This document shows positions 21,979-30,127 of a stretch of 64,000 bases of DNA, piece after piece. Each line of letters starts with the position of its first letter. Positions within the stretch are counted from its first letter, which is position 1. A program made the position numbers and the translations under genes. The stretch lies in NCBI GenBank assembly GCA_963767285.1, contig CAVYDJ010000002.1, positions 186,001-250,000 on the forward strand, read 5' to 3'. The notes below the pieces were generated by a model. It had not been told where the DNA came from, made no database searches, and saw nothing but the letters and a program-made list of their open reading frames with translations. The DNA comes from WHSW01 sp963767285. GTDB lineage: Bacteria; Actinomycetota; Thermoleophilia; Solirubrobacterales; 70-9.

Positions 21979-22945
21979 TCATCCGATCGAGACCGACTGG
22001 AAGACGCATGAGCTGGCGTCGACCCACATGCTGACCTGGAGCACCTTCAGGAGGCTGGTCCCGCCGGTGTTGCGGCCGGCGTGGTAGGTGACCAGGTCGC
22101 CCTGCCCGTTGAAGCCCGCCGCCGACGCGGCGCCCACGAAGCTCGTCGAAGCGTTGTCGGCGACCACGGCGCCAGGCATCAGGGCCACTCCGCCCGTGGG
22201 TGTCCCGCCGTCCTCCGACATCACGAACAGCGCCGCGCCCGATGTGTTCTTGAACTGCACCTGGGCGAATCTGCCCACGCCGTCGACGGCGCATCTCCCG
22301 ACCAACTCACCGAAGCCGGGAACGAAGAAGACCGGGGAGTCGGCGGTTCCCGCGATCGCTACCCGGCTTACGAGGACCTCCGCCGGTCCCTGGGGTCCTT
22401 GCGGGCCCTGGGGTCCTTGCGGGCCTTGGGGCCTGCGGGCCCTGCGGGCCTTGGGAACCGAGCCCGTTCAACCCCGCCGCGCCTTGTGGCCCCGGTGGGC
22501 CCTGCGGGCCCTGTGGACCCGTCCCGCCTGGGCCTTGTGGGCCCGCCGCACCTTGTGTGCCCGCCGCACCTTGTGCGCCCGCCGCACCCTGCGCGCCCGC
22601 CGCGCCCTGCGCGCCCGCCGCGCCCTGCGCGCCCAGCGGGCCCGCCGCACCCTGCGGCCCCTGTTCGCCGGAGGCCTCGCAGATGACGGCACCGCCGTCA
22701 TCGACCGACTGGATTGCCTCACCAGCGGGGCACGTCTCGTCGACGCGGGCCTGCAAGATGTCCGTGTCGAGGCTTTCCTCGTCGACATCGATGCCCTTCG
22801 CCGCGTCGCGAGCGATCTGCTTCGACTTGACCGAGTTGGCGGGCAAGGTGACGGCGGCGAACGCGATGCCGCCGAGGACGATGAACATCAGCGCCGTGAC
22901 CATGACGTTGGCATAGGTCAAGCGCGGACGCAGCTGGGCAAACAC
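21979..22945 (-). pseudogene. Collagen-like repeat envelope protein, frameshifted inside the Gly-X-Y repeat
   Basis: The GTG start at 22945 follows AAAGGAG. The N-terminal part has a TM or signal anchor (YANVMVTALMFIVLGGIAFAA), then NSVKSKQIARDA, a short Cys-containing segment, and Gly-X-Y repeats (GPQ and GAQ/GAA units) over about 80 residues. The frame breaks near 22431. In the other frame GPQ repeats continue and lead into a C-terminal domain (AEVLVSRVAIAGTADSPVFF, then GELVGRCAVDG and on to the stop at 21979). Adding 2 nt restores uninterrupted GPQ triplets, so a 2-nt loss in the repeat is the simplest reading; total length 967 is 3n+1. Repeat slippage, phase variation or assembly error could be the cause. 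Confidence 0.75.
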
Positions 22946-23116
22946 TCGGACTCCTTTGATTGGGTGGCGGAGACCAAGCAGATGGCGAGCCGAACCCCTA
23001 ACAAGCGAGGCTGGTCAGCGGATCAGCGTCCGTAGGCCAACCGTACACCCGATCCGCCCGAGAACCAAGTTCCGAGCTGGCGGGCGCCGGTTCTGGCGTT
23101 CGAGGGCGCGGCCACG

Positions 23117-23809
23117 ATGGCGGCGATGAGTCTCGGCTTGGCAGTCGGAATCGTCGCCCTCGCGTTCCTCACGGTGGCCGCGTTCGGGACCTATAACGGC
23201 GCCAAGGCGGGGGCCGAGGCCGAGGCCGTGTCGGTGCTCGAGCTCTCGCGCACGGCCGCCCTGTTCCCGCCCGCCGAGCGCGACGAGCTGCGCGCCGACC
23301 TCGTCTGTTATGGCCGTGCGGTCGCCGAGCACGAGTGGCTGACCATGCGCGACGGCGACCACAGCGAGTTCGTCGACCACTGGGTCGCCGAGTACGGCGC
23401 GCTGTTCGAGACCGTGAGCCTGACGACGGCGCGGGAGCGGCTCGCCTTCGAGGAGCTCCTGACCGAGGCTCGCCGGCGGACGGACGGCCGCCGTGAGCGC
23501 CTCACCCAGTCGCGGCCGTCCGTCCCGGCCCCGCTGTGGTTCGTGCTGCTGCTCGGCGGGATCGTGACGATCGGCCTCCAGATCGCCCTCGCCGACCCGC
23601 GCGAGAGCCGCGTCGTCCAGGGTGTGTTGATCGCCGGAGTCACGGCCGTCGTCGCGGCAGGCCTGCTGCTCGTCAACTTCCTCGACTACCCATATGCCGA
23701 CCACACGGGCAGCATCCGGCCGACCGAGATGCGCCAGACGCTGACGTTCATCGACGAGGAGGAGGCCGGCCTCCCGATTCGCTGCGATGAGTCCGGCGCG
23801 CCGCTTTAG
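23117..23809 (+). CDS. DUF4239-like membrane protein
   Basis: A 230-aa membrane protein. It has an N-terminal TM (about 7-25), a cytoplasmic helical domain with AEAEAVSVLELSRTAALFPP, then AERDELRADLVCYGRAVAEHEW, and a pair of C-terminal TMs (about 140-158 and 165-188). The arrangement and the AEAEA...FPP...YGRAV wording match DUF4239 (bestrophin-like) proteins, whose role is unknown. The frame is open a further 27 codons upstream but offers no start codon, so ATG 23117 is kept; a non-standard start is possible. It converges on the CoxE-like gene with a 4-bp overlap. Confidence 0.65.
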   Translation: MAAMSLGLAVGIVALAFLTVAAFGTYNGAKAGAEAEAVSVLELSRTAALFPPAERDELRADLVCYGRAVAEHEWLTMRDGDHSEFVDHWVAEYGALFETVSLTTARERLAFEELLTEARRRTDGRRERLTQSRPSVPAPLWFVLLLGGIVTIGLQIALADPRESRVVQGVLIAGVTAVVAAGLLLVNFLDYPYADHTGSIRPTEMRQTLTFIDEEEAGLPIRCDESGAPL

Positions 23810-25194
23810 GACTGGTCTTCGACGGGCTGGCCGCCCGCGATCACGTTGACGAAGTTCTCGAGGTGCTTGGTCGTCCAGCACTCGAAGGCGCGGTCGCAGT
23901 GGCGCTCGTAGGCCGACATCACCGAGTCGCCGTAGTTCCAGTACAGGCGCGGTTCCGGGTTGAGCCAGAAGGTCCGACCGGCGCGCTCCGAGATCCGGGC
24001 GAAGATCTCCGCGTGCGGCTCGCGGCCGTTGGTGCGCGCGTCGCCGAGCACGATCACGGTCGAGCGCGGATCGAGGTCCTCGGAGATCTCGTCGTAGAAC
24101 TCGAGCCAGACGCGCCCGTAGTCGGTGTAGCCCGAGACGTCGGCGACGCCGCCCTCCTGGCTGATCTTCTGCGAGATCGTGCGGAAGTCGCGCTCGCGCT
24201 CGAAGACCTCGGTGACCTCGCTGATCCGCTCGATGAAGACGAAGCTGCGCAGCTTGCGAAACGAGTCGTGAAGCGCGTGCAGGACCGAGAGGAAGAAGAC
24301 GCTGGCCGAGGTGACGGACGTGGACACGTCGCACAGGACGTAGATCTCGGGCCGCCGCGGGCGCTTCGGCTTGTACTTGAGCCGCAGCGGGACTCCGCCC
24401 GTCTCCAGCGAGGCGCGCATCGTCCGCCGCATGTCGACCGCCGAGGCGCGCTTGCGCCCGCGCTGCTCGTGACCGAGCGTCGCCAGGCGGCGCTTCAGCT
24501 GCGCGACCGCCCGGTGGACGGCGGCGAGATCCTGGGTCGGGCTGGTGGGCAGGGCCCGGTCGAGCTCGGCGAGCGGCCGCGAGGGCGGCATCTTCTCCGT
24601 CCGCTCGATCAGCGCCCGCTCGAGCTCGCGGCGCAGGTGGCGCTCGAACGCCTGGATCTGCTCGCGGTCGAGTTCGATTCCGTCGGCCTCGGCGTCGCGG
24701 TGTCCGGCCTGCAGGCCGAGCGTGCGGCGGATCCGCTGCACGTCGACCCCGACCACGCCGGAGCCCTCACCCTGGCGTCCGAAGGCCGCGATCGCCAGCC
24801 GCGCGGCGTCCCGCATCTCGCCGTCCCTGCCCTCGGCGATCGCGGCGCGGATCGCCTCGCGCAGCTCGTCGAGGTCGAGGCGGTCGCCGCCCTCGTAGCG
24901 GCGGTCCTCGCGGATTCCCTGCTCGAGCGCCTCGGCCTCGGCCGCGCGGAAGAAGAAGCGGTCGAACAGCAGCTCGAAGACCCGGCGGTCCTCCTGCGAC
25001 TTGGCGATCGTCGCCGCGAGCGTCTCGCGAAAGTCCTCCGGGTCGGTCCACGGGACGACCCCGAGCGCCTCGAAGGCGTCGAGCAGCTCCGCGGTCCCGA
25101 CCGCGACGCCCTCGCTACGAAGCTCCTCGCAGAAGGCGGCTATCCGGGCCGCGAGGCCGGGGGGCAGGGTGCCGGCGTCAGGAGCCGCTGGCAA
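23806..25194 (-). CDS. VWA-domain CoxE-like protein
   Basis: A 462-aa soluble protein with a C-terminal von Willebrand A domain whose metal site is visible as CDVSTSVTSAS (DxSxS, about residue 293-303), followed by a TDYG stretch and VIVLGDARTN. The N-terminal two thirds is helical and charged (VAVGTAELLDAFEALG; FRETLAATIAKSQEDRRVFE). CoxE-type proteins pair with MoxR/CoxD AAA+ ATPases as chaperones that insert metals or assemble enzymes. The partner ATPase is immediately upstream with a 17-bp overlap. Start TTG 25194 is supported by GAGGAAGG about 14 nt upstream. No CO dehydrogenase is in the window, so the client is unknown. Confidence 0.82.
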   Translation of the reverse strand: MPAAPDAGTLPPGLAARIAAFCEELRSEGVAVGTAELLDAFEALGVVPWTDPEDFRETLAATIAKSQEDRRVFELLFDRFFFRAAEAEALEQGIREDRRYEGGDRLDLDELREAIRAAIAEGRDGEMRDAARLAIAAFGRQGEGSGVVGVDVQRIRRTLGLQAGHRDAEADGIELDREQIQAFERHLRRELERALIERTEKMPPSRPLAELDRALPTSPTQDLAAVHRAVAQLKRRLATLGHEQRGRKRASAVDMRRTMRASLETGGVPLRLKYKPKRPRRPEIYVLCDVSTSVTSASVFFLSVLHALHDSFRKLRSFVFIERISEVTEVFERERDFRTISQKISQEGGVADVSGYTDYGRVWLEFYDEISEDLDPRSTVIVLGDARTNGREPHAEIFARISERAGRTFWLNPEPRLYWNYGDSVMSAYERHCDRAFECWTTKHLENFVNVIAGGQPVEDQS

Positions 25195-26104
25195 GGTCGA
25201 GCTTGCCTTCCTCGCCGAGCCGCACGCCGACCCGCTCGGCGACCAGGTCGATGTCGGTGCGGTGCTTGACGATGATGCTCATCGTCCGCTCGAACAGGGA
25301 GCGATCGATGTCGTCCGCCCCGAGCAGCAACAGCGCCCGCGCCCAGTCGATCGACTCGGCGATCGACGGCGGCTTCTTCAGGTCGAGCTGGCGGACCATG
25401 TGGATCACCTCGACCAATCGCCGGGCGAGGCTCTCGTCGAGCTCCGGGGTGTGGAGGCGGACGATCTCCATCTCCCGCTCGAGCTCGGGGTAATCGAGCC
25501 AGAGGTAGAGGCAGCGGCGCTTCAGGGCCTCCGTCAGCTCGCGCGAGTTGTTCGAGGTGAGGACGACGATCGGGTGCGTGCGGGCCTCGATCCGGCCGAG
25601 CTCGGGGATCGAGATCTGAAAGTCGGAGAGCACCTCGAGCAGCATCGCCTCGAACTCCTGGTCGGTCTTGTCGATCTCGTCGATCAACAGCACGACCGGC
25701 TCGGTCGAGGCGATCGCGGCGAGCAGCGGCCTGGTCAGCAGGAAGTCCTCGCCGAAGAAATCATCGCTGGCCACCTCCTCGGCTTCGCCTCCGGGGGTGC
25801 CAGGTTCCCGCAGGACGGCCTTTGCCTGGATGTGAAGCAGCTGCTTGCGGTAGTTCCACTCGTAGAGCGCCTTCGACTCGTCGAGGCCCTCGTAGCACTG
25901 CAAACGGATCAGCTCGCGGCCCGTCGCGCGAGAGAGCGCCTTTGCCAGCTCCGTCTTGCCGACTCCGGCCGGGCCCTCGACGAGGATGGGCTTGCCGAGC
26001 TGCTGCGCGAGGTAGCCGACCAGCGCCGCGGGCTCGTCGGCCAGATAGCCGGCGCGCTCGAGCGCGTCCTTGACCTCGCTGACGTTGTCCGGGCGCTCGG
26101 GCAT
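25178..26104 (-). CDS. MoxR/CoxD-family AAA+ ATPase
   Basis: A 308-aa AAA+ chaperone ATPase. Walker A is EGPAGVGKTELA (about 41-52), Walker B is VVLLIDEIDKTD, sensor 1 lies in IVVLTSNNSRELTEALKRR, and the arginine region is RRCLYLWLDYPE. It should act with the VWA protein encoded directly downstream to remodel or metallate a client enzyme. ATG 26104 is chosen: the frame extends further upstream but into sequence antisense to the small membrane-protein gene, whose start lies 21 nt away on the other strand. Confidence 0.88.
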   Translation of the reverse strand: MPERPDNVSEVKDALERAGYLADEPAALVGYLAQQLGKPILVEGPAGVGKTELAKALSRATGRELIRLQCYEGLDESKALYEWNYRKQLLHIQAKAVLREPGTPGGEAEEVASDDFFGEDFLLTRPLLAAIASTEPVVLLIDEIDKTDQEFEAMLLEVLSDFQISIPELGRIEARTHPIVVLTSNNSRELTEALKRRCLYLWLDYPELEREMEIVRLHTPELDESLARRLVEVIHMVRQLDLKKPPSIAESIDWARALLLLGADDIDRSLFERTMSIIVKHRTDIDLVAERVGVRLGEEGKLDLASGS

Positions 26105-26125
26105 CGAGGCCTGAATAATGACGCG

Positions 26126-26365
26126 ATGAGCTTGCTGAGCGTTGCCGCGCAGCTGCCCGACACCATCGAGCCCTACCTGGCGCTGATGCTGGGCGGCTTC
26201 TTCGTCGCGATCTACGGCCACCTGGCCGGCCTTCGATGGCTGGTCGCGATCGGGATCATCATGGTCCTGCTCGCGACCCTGCTCTTCCCGCTGGCCCTTC
26301 AGTTCTTCGCGGACGAGCCTGCACCGCCGGGCCCGCAGGTGCCGATTGCCCTGCTCCTGCGCTGA
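26126..26365 (+). CDS. Small two-TM membrane protein
   Basis: A 79-aa hydrophobic protein with two TM helices (about 17-32 and 36-56) separated by LAGLRW, and a short proline-rich tail (DEPAPPGPQVP). It begins 21 nt from the divergent MoxR gene and ends 21 nt before PPK2. AATAAT 6 nt before the ATG may be a leaderless promoter. No family recognised. Confidence 0.55.
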   Translation: MSLLSVAAQLPDTIEPYLALMLGGFFVAIYGHLAGLRWLVAIGIIMVLLATLLFPLALQFFADEPAPPGPQVPIALLLR

Positions 26366-26386
26366 TTCAGTGAAAGGATCCCCGCC

Positions 26387-27166
26387 ATGGGACGTCTCGA
26401 CGAGCTCGACCTCTCGAAGTCGCTGTCGAAGAAGGATGAGGCCAAGGAGCTCGAGCGAGGGCAGACGCGCCTGCAGCAGTTGCGGCTGACGCTCGGGGGC
26501 CAGGTCGAGGTTGACGGCGACCAGCAACTTGGGCCACCGCTCCTGATCCTGCTCGAGGGCTGGGACGCCTCAGGCAAGGGCGGGGCGATCAAGCGGCTCG
26601 TCGCGCCGCTCGACCCGCGGCACGTCCGGGTCTGCCAGTTCGCCGCCCCGACCGACGACGAGAAGCGCCATCACTTCCTCTGGCGCTTCTGGCCCAAGCT
26701 TCCGGGCTGGGGCGGGATGGCGGTCTTCGACCGCTCCTGGTACGGGCGGGTGCTGGTCGAGCGGGTCGAGAACTTCGCCACCCGCGAGCAGTGGCTGCGC
26801 GCCTACGACGAGATCAACAACCACGAGCGTTCCCTCGCGGCCGAGGGGATGATCCTGGTCAAGATCTGGATCCATCTCTCCTCCGAGGAGCAGCTGCGGC
26901 GGTTCGAGGCCCGCAAGGAGAATCCGCTGAAGAGCTGGAAGCTCACCGACGAGGACTGGCGCAACCGCGAGAAGCGCGACGCGTATGCCGAGGCCGTCGA
27001 GGACATGCTCGCCCGGACCGACGAGCCGTACGCCCCCTGGGCCCTGATCGAGGGAGACTCGAAGCGGTGGGCGCGGGTCGCGGTGATCGACACGGTGATC
27101 GCTCGCATCGAGGAGGGGATGCGGGAGTGGGGGATCGAGCCGCCGAAGCCGCTGGATGCGGATTGA
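26387..27166 (+). CDS. Polyphosphate kinase 2 (PPK2) family protein
   Basis: A 259-aa kinase that transfers phosphate between polyphosphate and nucleotides. Walker A is GWDASGKG (58-65), followed by the family block DRSWYGR (115-121) with Walker-B Asp, and the lid region RRFEARKENPLKSWKLTDEDW. Single-domain PPK2 proteins act on NDP or NMP; which is not clear from sequence. ATG 26387 has GAAAGGATCC upstream. It is followed by a gene with its own promoter. Confidence 0.88.
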   Translation: MGRLDELDLSKSLSKKDEAKELERGQTRLQQLRLTLGGQVEVDGDQQLGPPLLILLEGWDASGKGGAIKRLVAPLDPRHVRVCQFAAPTDDEKRHHFLWRFWPKLPGWGGMAVFDRSWYGRVLVERVENFATREQWLRAYDEINNHERSLAAEGMILVKIWIHLSSEEQLRRFEARKENPLKSWKLTDEDWRNREKRDAYAEAVEDMLARTDEPYAPWALIEGDSKRWARVAVIDTVIARIEEGMREWGIEPPKPLDAD

Positions 27167-27194
27167 TCGGTCTCTGAGCGTCGGCACTCTCATA

Positions 27195-27200
27195 TAGGCT
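27195..27200 (+). promoter_or_regulatory. Leaderless -10 box of coiled-coil gene
   Basis: TAGGCT (within CATATAGGCT) ends 7 nt before GTG 27208. The same hexamer serves the acyl-CoA dehydrogenase gene at 40669. Confidence 0.5.
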
Positions 27201-27207
27201 CGCGCGC

Positions 27208-28494
27208 GTGGCATCCAAGCCTCGCTTGCGCGCCGTCGAGCCGGCTACTCCCGAGCAACTGACCGAGGCTGCGGCCGCCAACGCCAAATCCGCCGCGGCC
27301 GGGCTCGAGAGCGCCGCCAGCGCCGCCCGGATCGAGACCGCGGCCGAGCTCGCCGGCGAGGTGCGCAACGTCCGCCACGAGCTCGTCGACGCCAAGCTTG
27401 CCGGCGCCGAGGCAGAGCGCCGGGCCCGCGAGGCGGAGGCGTCGCTGGCGGACGCCGAGCTGCGCGAGCGCGAGAGCGAGGAGCAGCGCCGGCGCGCCGA
27501 GTTGCGCGCCGCGCACGCCGAGGCGGGCATGGAAGCGGCGATCGAGGCCGCCACCGAGCAGGCCGAGCGCGAGGTCGAGGTCGCCCGCACCGAGGCGGGC
27601 GAGGATGTGAGGCGGGCGGGCGAGGCCGCGAAGCGGGCGACCGAGGCGGCACGCGCCGAGATCGACCGGATCCGCGCGGAGGCCGCGGCCGAGGTGGACC
27701 GGATCCGCGCCGAGGCGGCCGCCGACGTCGCGCGGGCGCAGGAGACGATCGACGAGCGCGTCGCCGAGGGCCGCGAGGTGCTGCGCGCGAAGGCGCAGGC
27801 GAAGCTGCGCGAGGCGGCGGCGACGCTGAAGCAGCAGGCCGCCGAGCGGGTCGAGTCCCGCGTCGCGGCGGCGAAGGCCGAGGCGCTCGCAGAGGCTCGC
27901 GAGCAGGTGCGGGCCGAGCTCGCAACCGAGCTGGAGGCGGCCGACGCGAAGGTCGCGAAGTCCGAGCGCAACGTCGAGCTGGCCGCTGAGCAGGCCGAGC
28001 GCAAGATCAAGTCCGAGGCGGCCCTGCGGTCGCGCGCCGAGGAGGCACTGGCCCGCACCGAGGAGAAGCTCGACAGCCTGGTCGGCCGGCTGGCGCGCGA
28101 GGCCGAGCAGCGCGCCCGCGAGGAGGCCGAGGCACGCCATCGCGCCGAGGCCGAGCAGCTCGACGCCGAGGCCGCCGAGGCCGCGGAGCGAGCCCGCGAG
28201 CGGGCCGAGGAGCGGGCGAAGGCCGCGTTCACCGAGAAGCTGGAGGCCGAGCAGGCGAAGCTGCGCGCCGAGGCCGAGGAGCGCGCCCGCGAGGAGGCTG
28301 AGAAGCGCATGAAGGCGGTCGAGGTGAGGCTGGAGCGCGAGAGCGCCCAGGAGAGCCGCGCCGCCGAGCGCGCCGCCCGCGAGGAGGCCCAGCGCCGTCG
28401 CGCCGAGCTGAACGAGCGCTTCGCCCGCGAGGCCGACGAGGCCGCGAAGGCCGCCGCCGACGCGGCGCGCCAGGACGCGCTGCGCCAGACGTAG
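27208..28494 (+). CDS. Ala/Glu/Arg-rich long coiled-coil protein
   Basis: A 428-aa protein made almost wholly of Ala, Glu, Arg, Asp and Lys, with heptad spacing through nearly its full length, e.g. AEIDRIRAEAAAEVDRIRAE and EAEERAREEAEKRMKAVE. It has no signal peptide, TM or globular domain, so it should be a long cytoplasmic rod. Functions of such proteins cannot be inferred from composition; cytoskeletal or scaffold roles are common guesses. GTG 27208 is set by the -10 box. Composition bias explains the many long reverse-strand frames here, which are not genes. Confidence 0.75.
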   Translation: MASKPRLRAVEPATPEQLTEAAAANAKSAAAGLESAASAARIETAAELAGEVRNVRHELVDAKLAGAEAERRAREAEASLADAELRERESEEQRRRAELRAAHAEAGMEAAIEAATEQAEREVEVARTEAGEDVRRAGEAAKRATEAARAEIDRIRAEAAAEVDRIRAEAAADVARAQETIDERVAEGREVLRAKAQAKLREAAATLKQQAAERVESRVAAAKAEALAEAREQVRAELATELEAADAKVAKSERNVELAAEQAERKIKSEAALRSRAEEALARTEEKLDSLVGRLAREAEQRAREEAEARHRAEAEQLDAEAAEAAERARERAEERAKAAFTEKLEAEQAKLRAEAEERAREEAEKRMKAVEVRLERESAQESRAAERAAREEAQRRRAELNERFAREADEAAKAAADAARQDALRQT

Positions 28495-28502
28495 TCGCTC
28501 GC

Positions 28503-29675
28503 CTACTTCGGCAGCGTCGGCGCAACGATCCGGTGGGCCTTGAGCCCCAGGCCCAGTCGCTCGCGGTCGTCCCCGGCCGAGGGGTCGAGGCCGGTCAGTT
28601 CGCGGATTCGCGCCAGTCGGTGGGCCACCGTATGGCGGTGGGCGAAGACGGCGCGCGCGGTGGCGTTCATGTTGCAGTCGTTGGCGAGGTAGGTCTCCAG
28701 GGTCCCGATCAGGTCGGTGCGGTACTGGCGATCGTGGGCGACCAGCGGCTCGACAGTCTCGGCGTAGAAGCGGTTGACCTCCTCGGGATCGGAGGCCATC
28801 GCCCGGAACAGCAGCCGGTAGACGCCGTTTCCGATCTCGTCGCCCAGCTGGTCGGCGATCCGCCGGTCGCGGCCGATCACGTCGAGCATCAGCTCCGCCT
28901 CGGCGATCGCGCGTCCGAGGTCGGCCGGCTCAGGGCAGAAGGATGAGAACGCCGCCGGGCCGTGCGAGCGCAGCCGGGTCACGATCGCCTTCGCCGACGC
29001 CGCCACCCGCTCGGCCGCGTCTTCGCCCCGGGGTGCGGGCAGGATCGCGTAGACCCGGGTGGCCGCCCCGTCGCCGGCGGTGAGCGGCTCGGCGATCGCC
29101 CCGGGGTGCTCGCCGGTGATCAGGGCCGCCGCGTGCCGCGGGCGGGACGAGTCGAGTTGCGCCACCAGCGCCACGGCCCCGCCCGACAGGTCGCACCCCA
29201 GCCGCGCGGCGCGGCTCAGGTTGGCGCCGGGGTCGGAGCGCCGGGCGCGCAGGTCCTCGAGCAAGCTGCCGCGAACGTCGGCGGCGACCTCGTCGCGCGC
29301 GCCCGCGACCGCGACCTCGGCGACGGCCGCCAGCGCCGCGGTCCGCAGAACCTCCTCGCGGTCGACGCGCACCTGCGGCCGCCCGTTAGCAAGCGCGAAG
29401 GCAAAGCCGATGGTCTCACCGCCCGCCTCGACCGCGGCCGCCGCGTCTACGTCGACCTGGCCCTCGTTGCCCGGGTTCTCACCCCGTAACCGGGCTGCAA
29501 CGTCTTCGCCGAGGGCCTCGAGCGGCACCTCGTCGCTCGATGCGGCGGCCAGCCCCCGCGCGGGTAGCACGATGGCGACCGGTGTCCCGGCCTCCTCGGC
29601 GGCCAGCTCGGCGATCCCGCGCAGGCCTTCGCCTGCGAGCAGGGCGGTGAGCATTCGCGAATGCAGGTCACGCAT
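28503..29675 (-). CDS. PucR-family transcriptional regulator
   Basis: A 390-aa regulator with a PucR/CdaR-type C-terminal HTH. Near the end, DLIGTLETYLANDCNMNATARAVFAH reads as the domain start and is followed by HRHTVAHRLARIRELTGLD, the recognition region typical of the family. The central part (LGCDLSGGAVALVAQLD; AEAELMLDVIG) resembles the GGDEF-like middle domain; the N-terminal 130 residues look like a GAF-type sensor. Ligand and targets are unknown. ATG 29675 follows GTAGGGGATCC. It lies downstream of the PII gene but is separated from it by a strong hairpin, so it is probably its own unit. Confidence 0.82.
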   Translation of the reverse strand: MRDLHSRMLTALLAGEGLRGIAELAAEEAGTPVAIVLPARGLAAASSDEVPLEALGEDVAARLRGENPGNEGQVDVDAAAAVEAGGETIGFAFALANGRPQVRVDREEVLRTAALAAVAEVAVAGARDEVAADVRGSLLEDLRARRSDPGANLSRAARLGCDLSGGAVALVAQLDSSRPRHAAALITGEHPGAIAEPLTAGDGAATRVYAILPAPRGEDAAERVAASAKAIVTRLRSHGPAAFSSFCPEPADLGRAIAEAELMLDVIGRDRRIADQLGDEIGNGVYRLLFRAMASDPEEVNRFYAETVEPLVAHDRQYRTDLIGTLETYLANDCNMNATARAVFAHRHTVAHRLARIRELTGLDPSAGDDRERLGLGLKAHRIVAPTLPK

Positions 29676-29697
29676 GGATCCCCTACCCCGGCGGGCC

Positions 29698-29726
29698 GGC
29701 GGGGCCGGCTCGGTGCCGGCCCCGCC
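29698..29726 (-). terminator. Hairpin terminator of the amt-PII operon
   Basis: A 12-bp perfect G+C stem (29698-29709 with 29715-29726) with loop TCGGT, located 19 nt past the PII stop. No U-run, as for the other hairpins of this window. Confidence 0.7.
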
Positions 29727-29744
29727 GTTCCGCTGTCAGCGCAC

Positions 29745-30113
29745 CTAGGCCGCGATCTCCGCGTCCGTGTGCGCTTGGAGCACCTCCTGACCCTCTTCGC
29801 CCGTGCGGATCCGGATCGCCTCCTCGACGGGGATCACGAAGATCTTCCCGTCGCCGACGTCTCCGGTCCGCGCGTGCTTGAGGATCGTTTCCACAACCAG
29901 GGACTTGTCCTTGTCCTCGATCACCACCTCGATCTTGAGCTTGGGCCGCACGTTGACGGTCAGGCTCGAGCCGCGGTAGGTCTCGACGATTCCCTTCTGG
30001 CGCCCGGACCCCTTCACTTCGCTGATCGACAGGGAGGGAAACCCCTTGTCGAGCAGCTCCGATCGGATCGGCTCGAACGCCTCATGACGAATGAACGCCT
30101 CGATTTTCTTCAT
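29745..30113 (-). CDS. glnK: PII nitrogen-regulatory protein (GlnB/GlnK family) lacking Tyr51
   Basis: A 122-aa trimeric signal protein that senses ATP/ADP and 2-oxoglutarate and gates the ammonium channel encoded just upstream. Family marks: SEVKGSGRQKG (31-41), T-loop ETYRGSSLTVNVRPK (44-58), TGDVGDGKIFV (83-93) and IRIRTGE (100-106). Position 51, normally the Tyr that is uridylylated or adenylylated, is Leu. Control by covalent modification at that site is therefore excluded and regulation would rest on ligand binding. The gene starts 15 nt after the amt stop with AGGAGG upstream; the pairing makes GlnK the better name than GlnB. Confidence 0.9.
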   Translation of the reverse strand: MKKIEAFIRHEAFEPIRSELLDKGFPSLSISEVKGSGRQKGIVETYRGSSLTVNVRPKLKIEVVIEDKDKSLVVETILKHARTGDVGDGKIFVIPVEEAIRIRTGEEGQEVLQAHTDAEIAA

Positions 30114-30127
30114 CAGGTCGCCTCCTC

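Noticed and set aside
22500..22640. Tandem repeats that might look like a CRISPR array
   Set aside because: Units are multiples of 9 nt encoding Gly-X-Y triplets without unique spacers; they are collagen-like coding repeats.
27190..28310. Long reverse-strand frames rich in Ala/Arg/Ser
   Set aside because: They are mirror products of the Ala/Glu/Arg coiled-coil gene; composition and GC3 fit the plus strand only.
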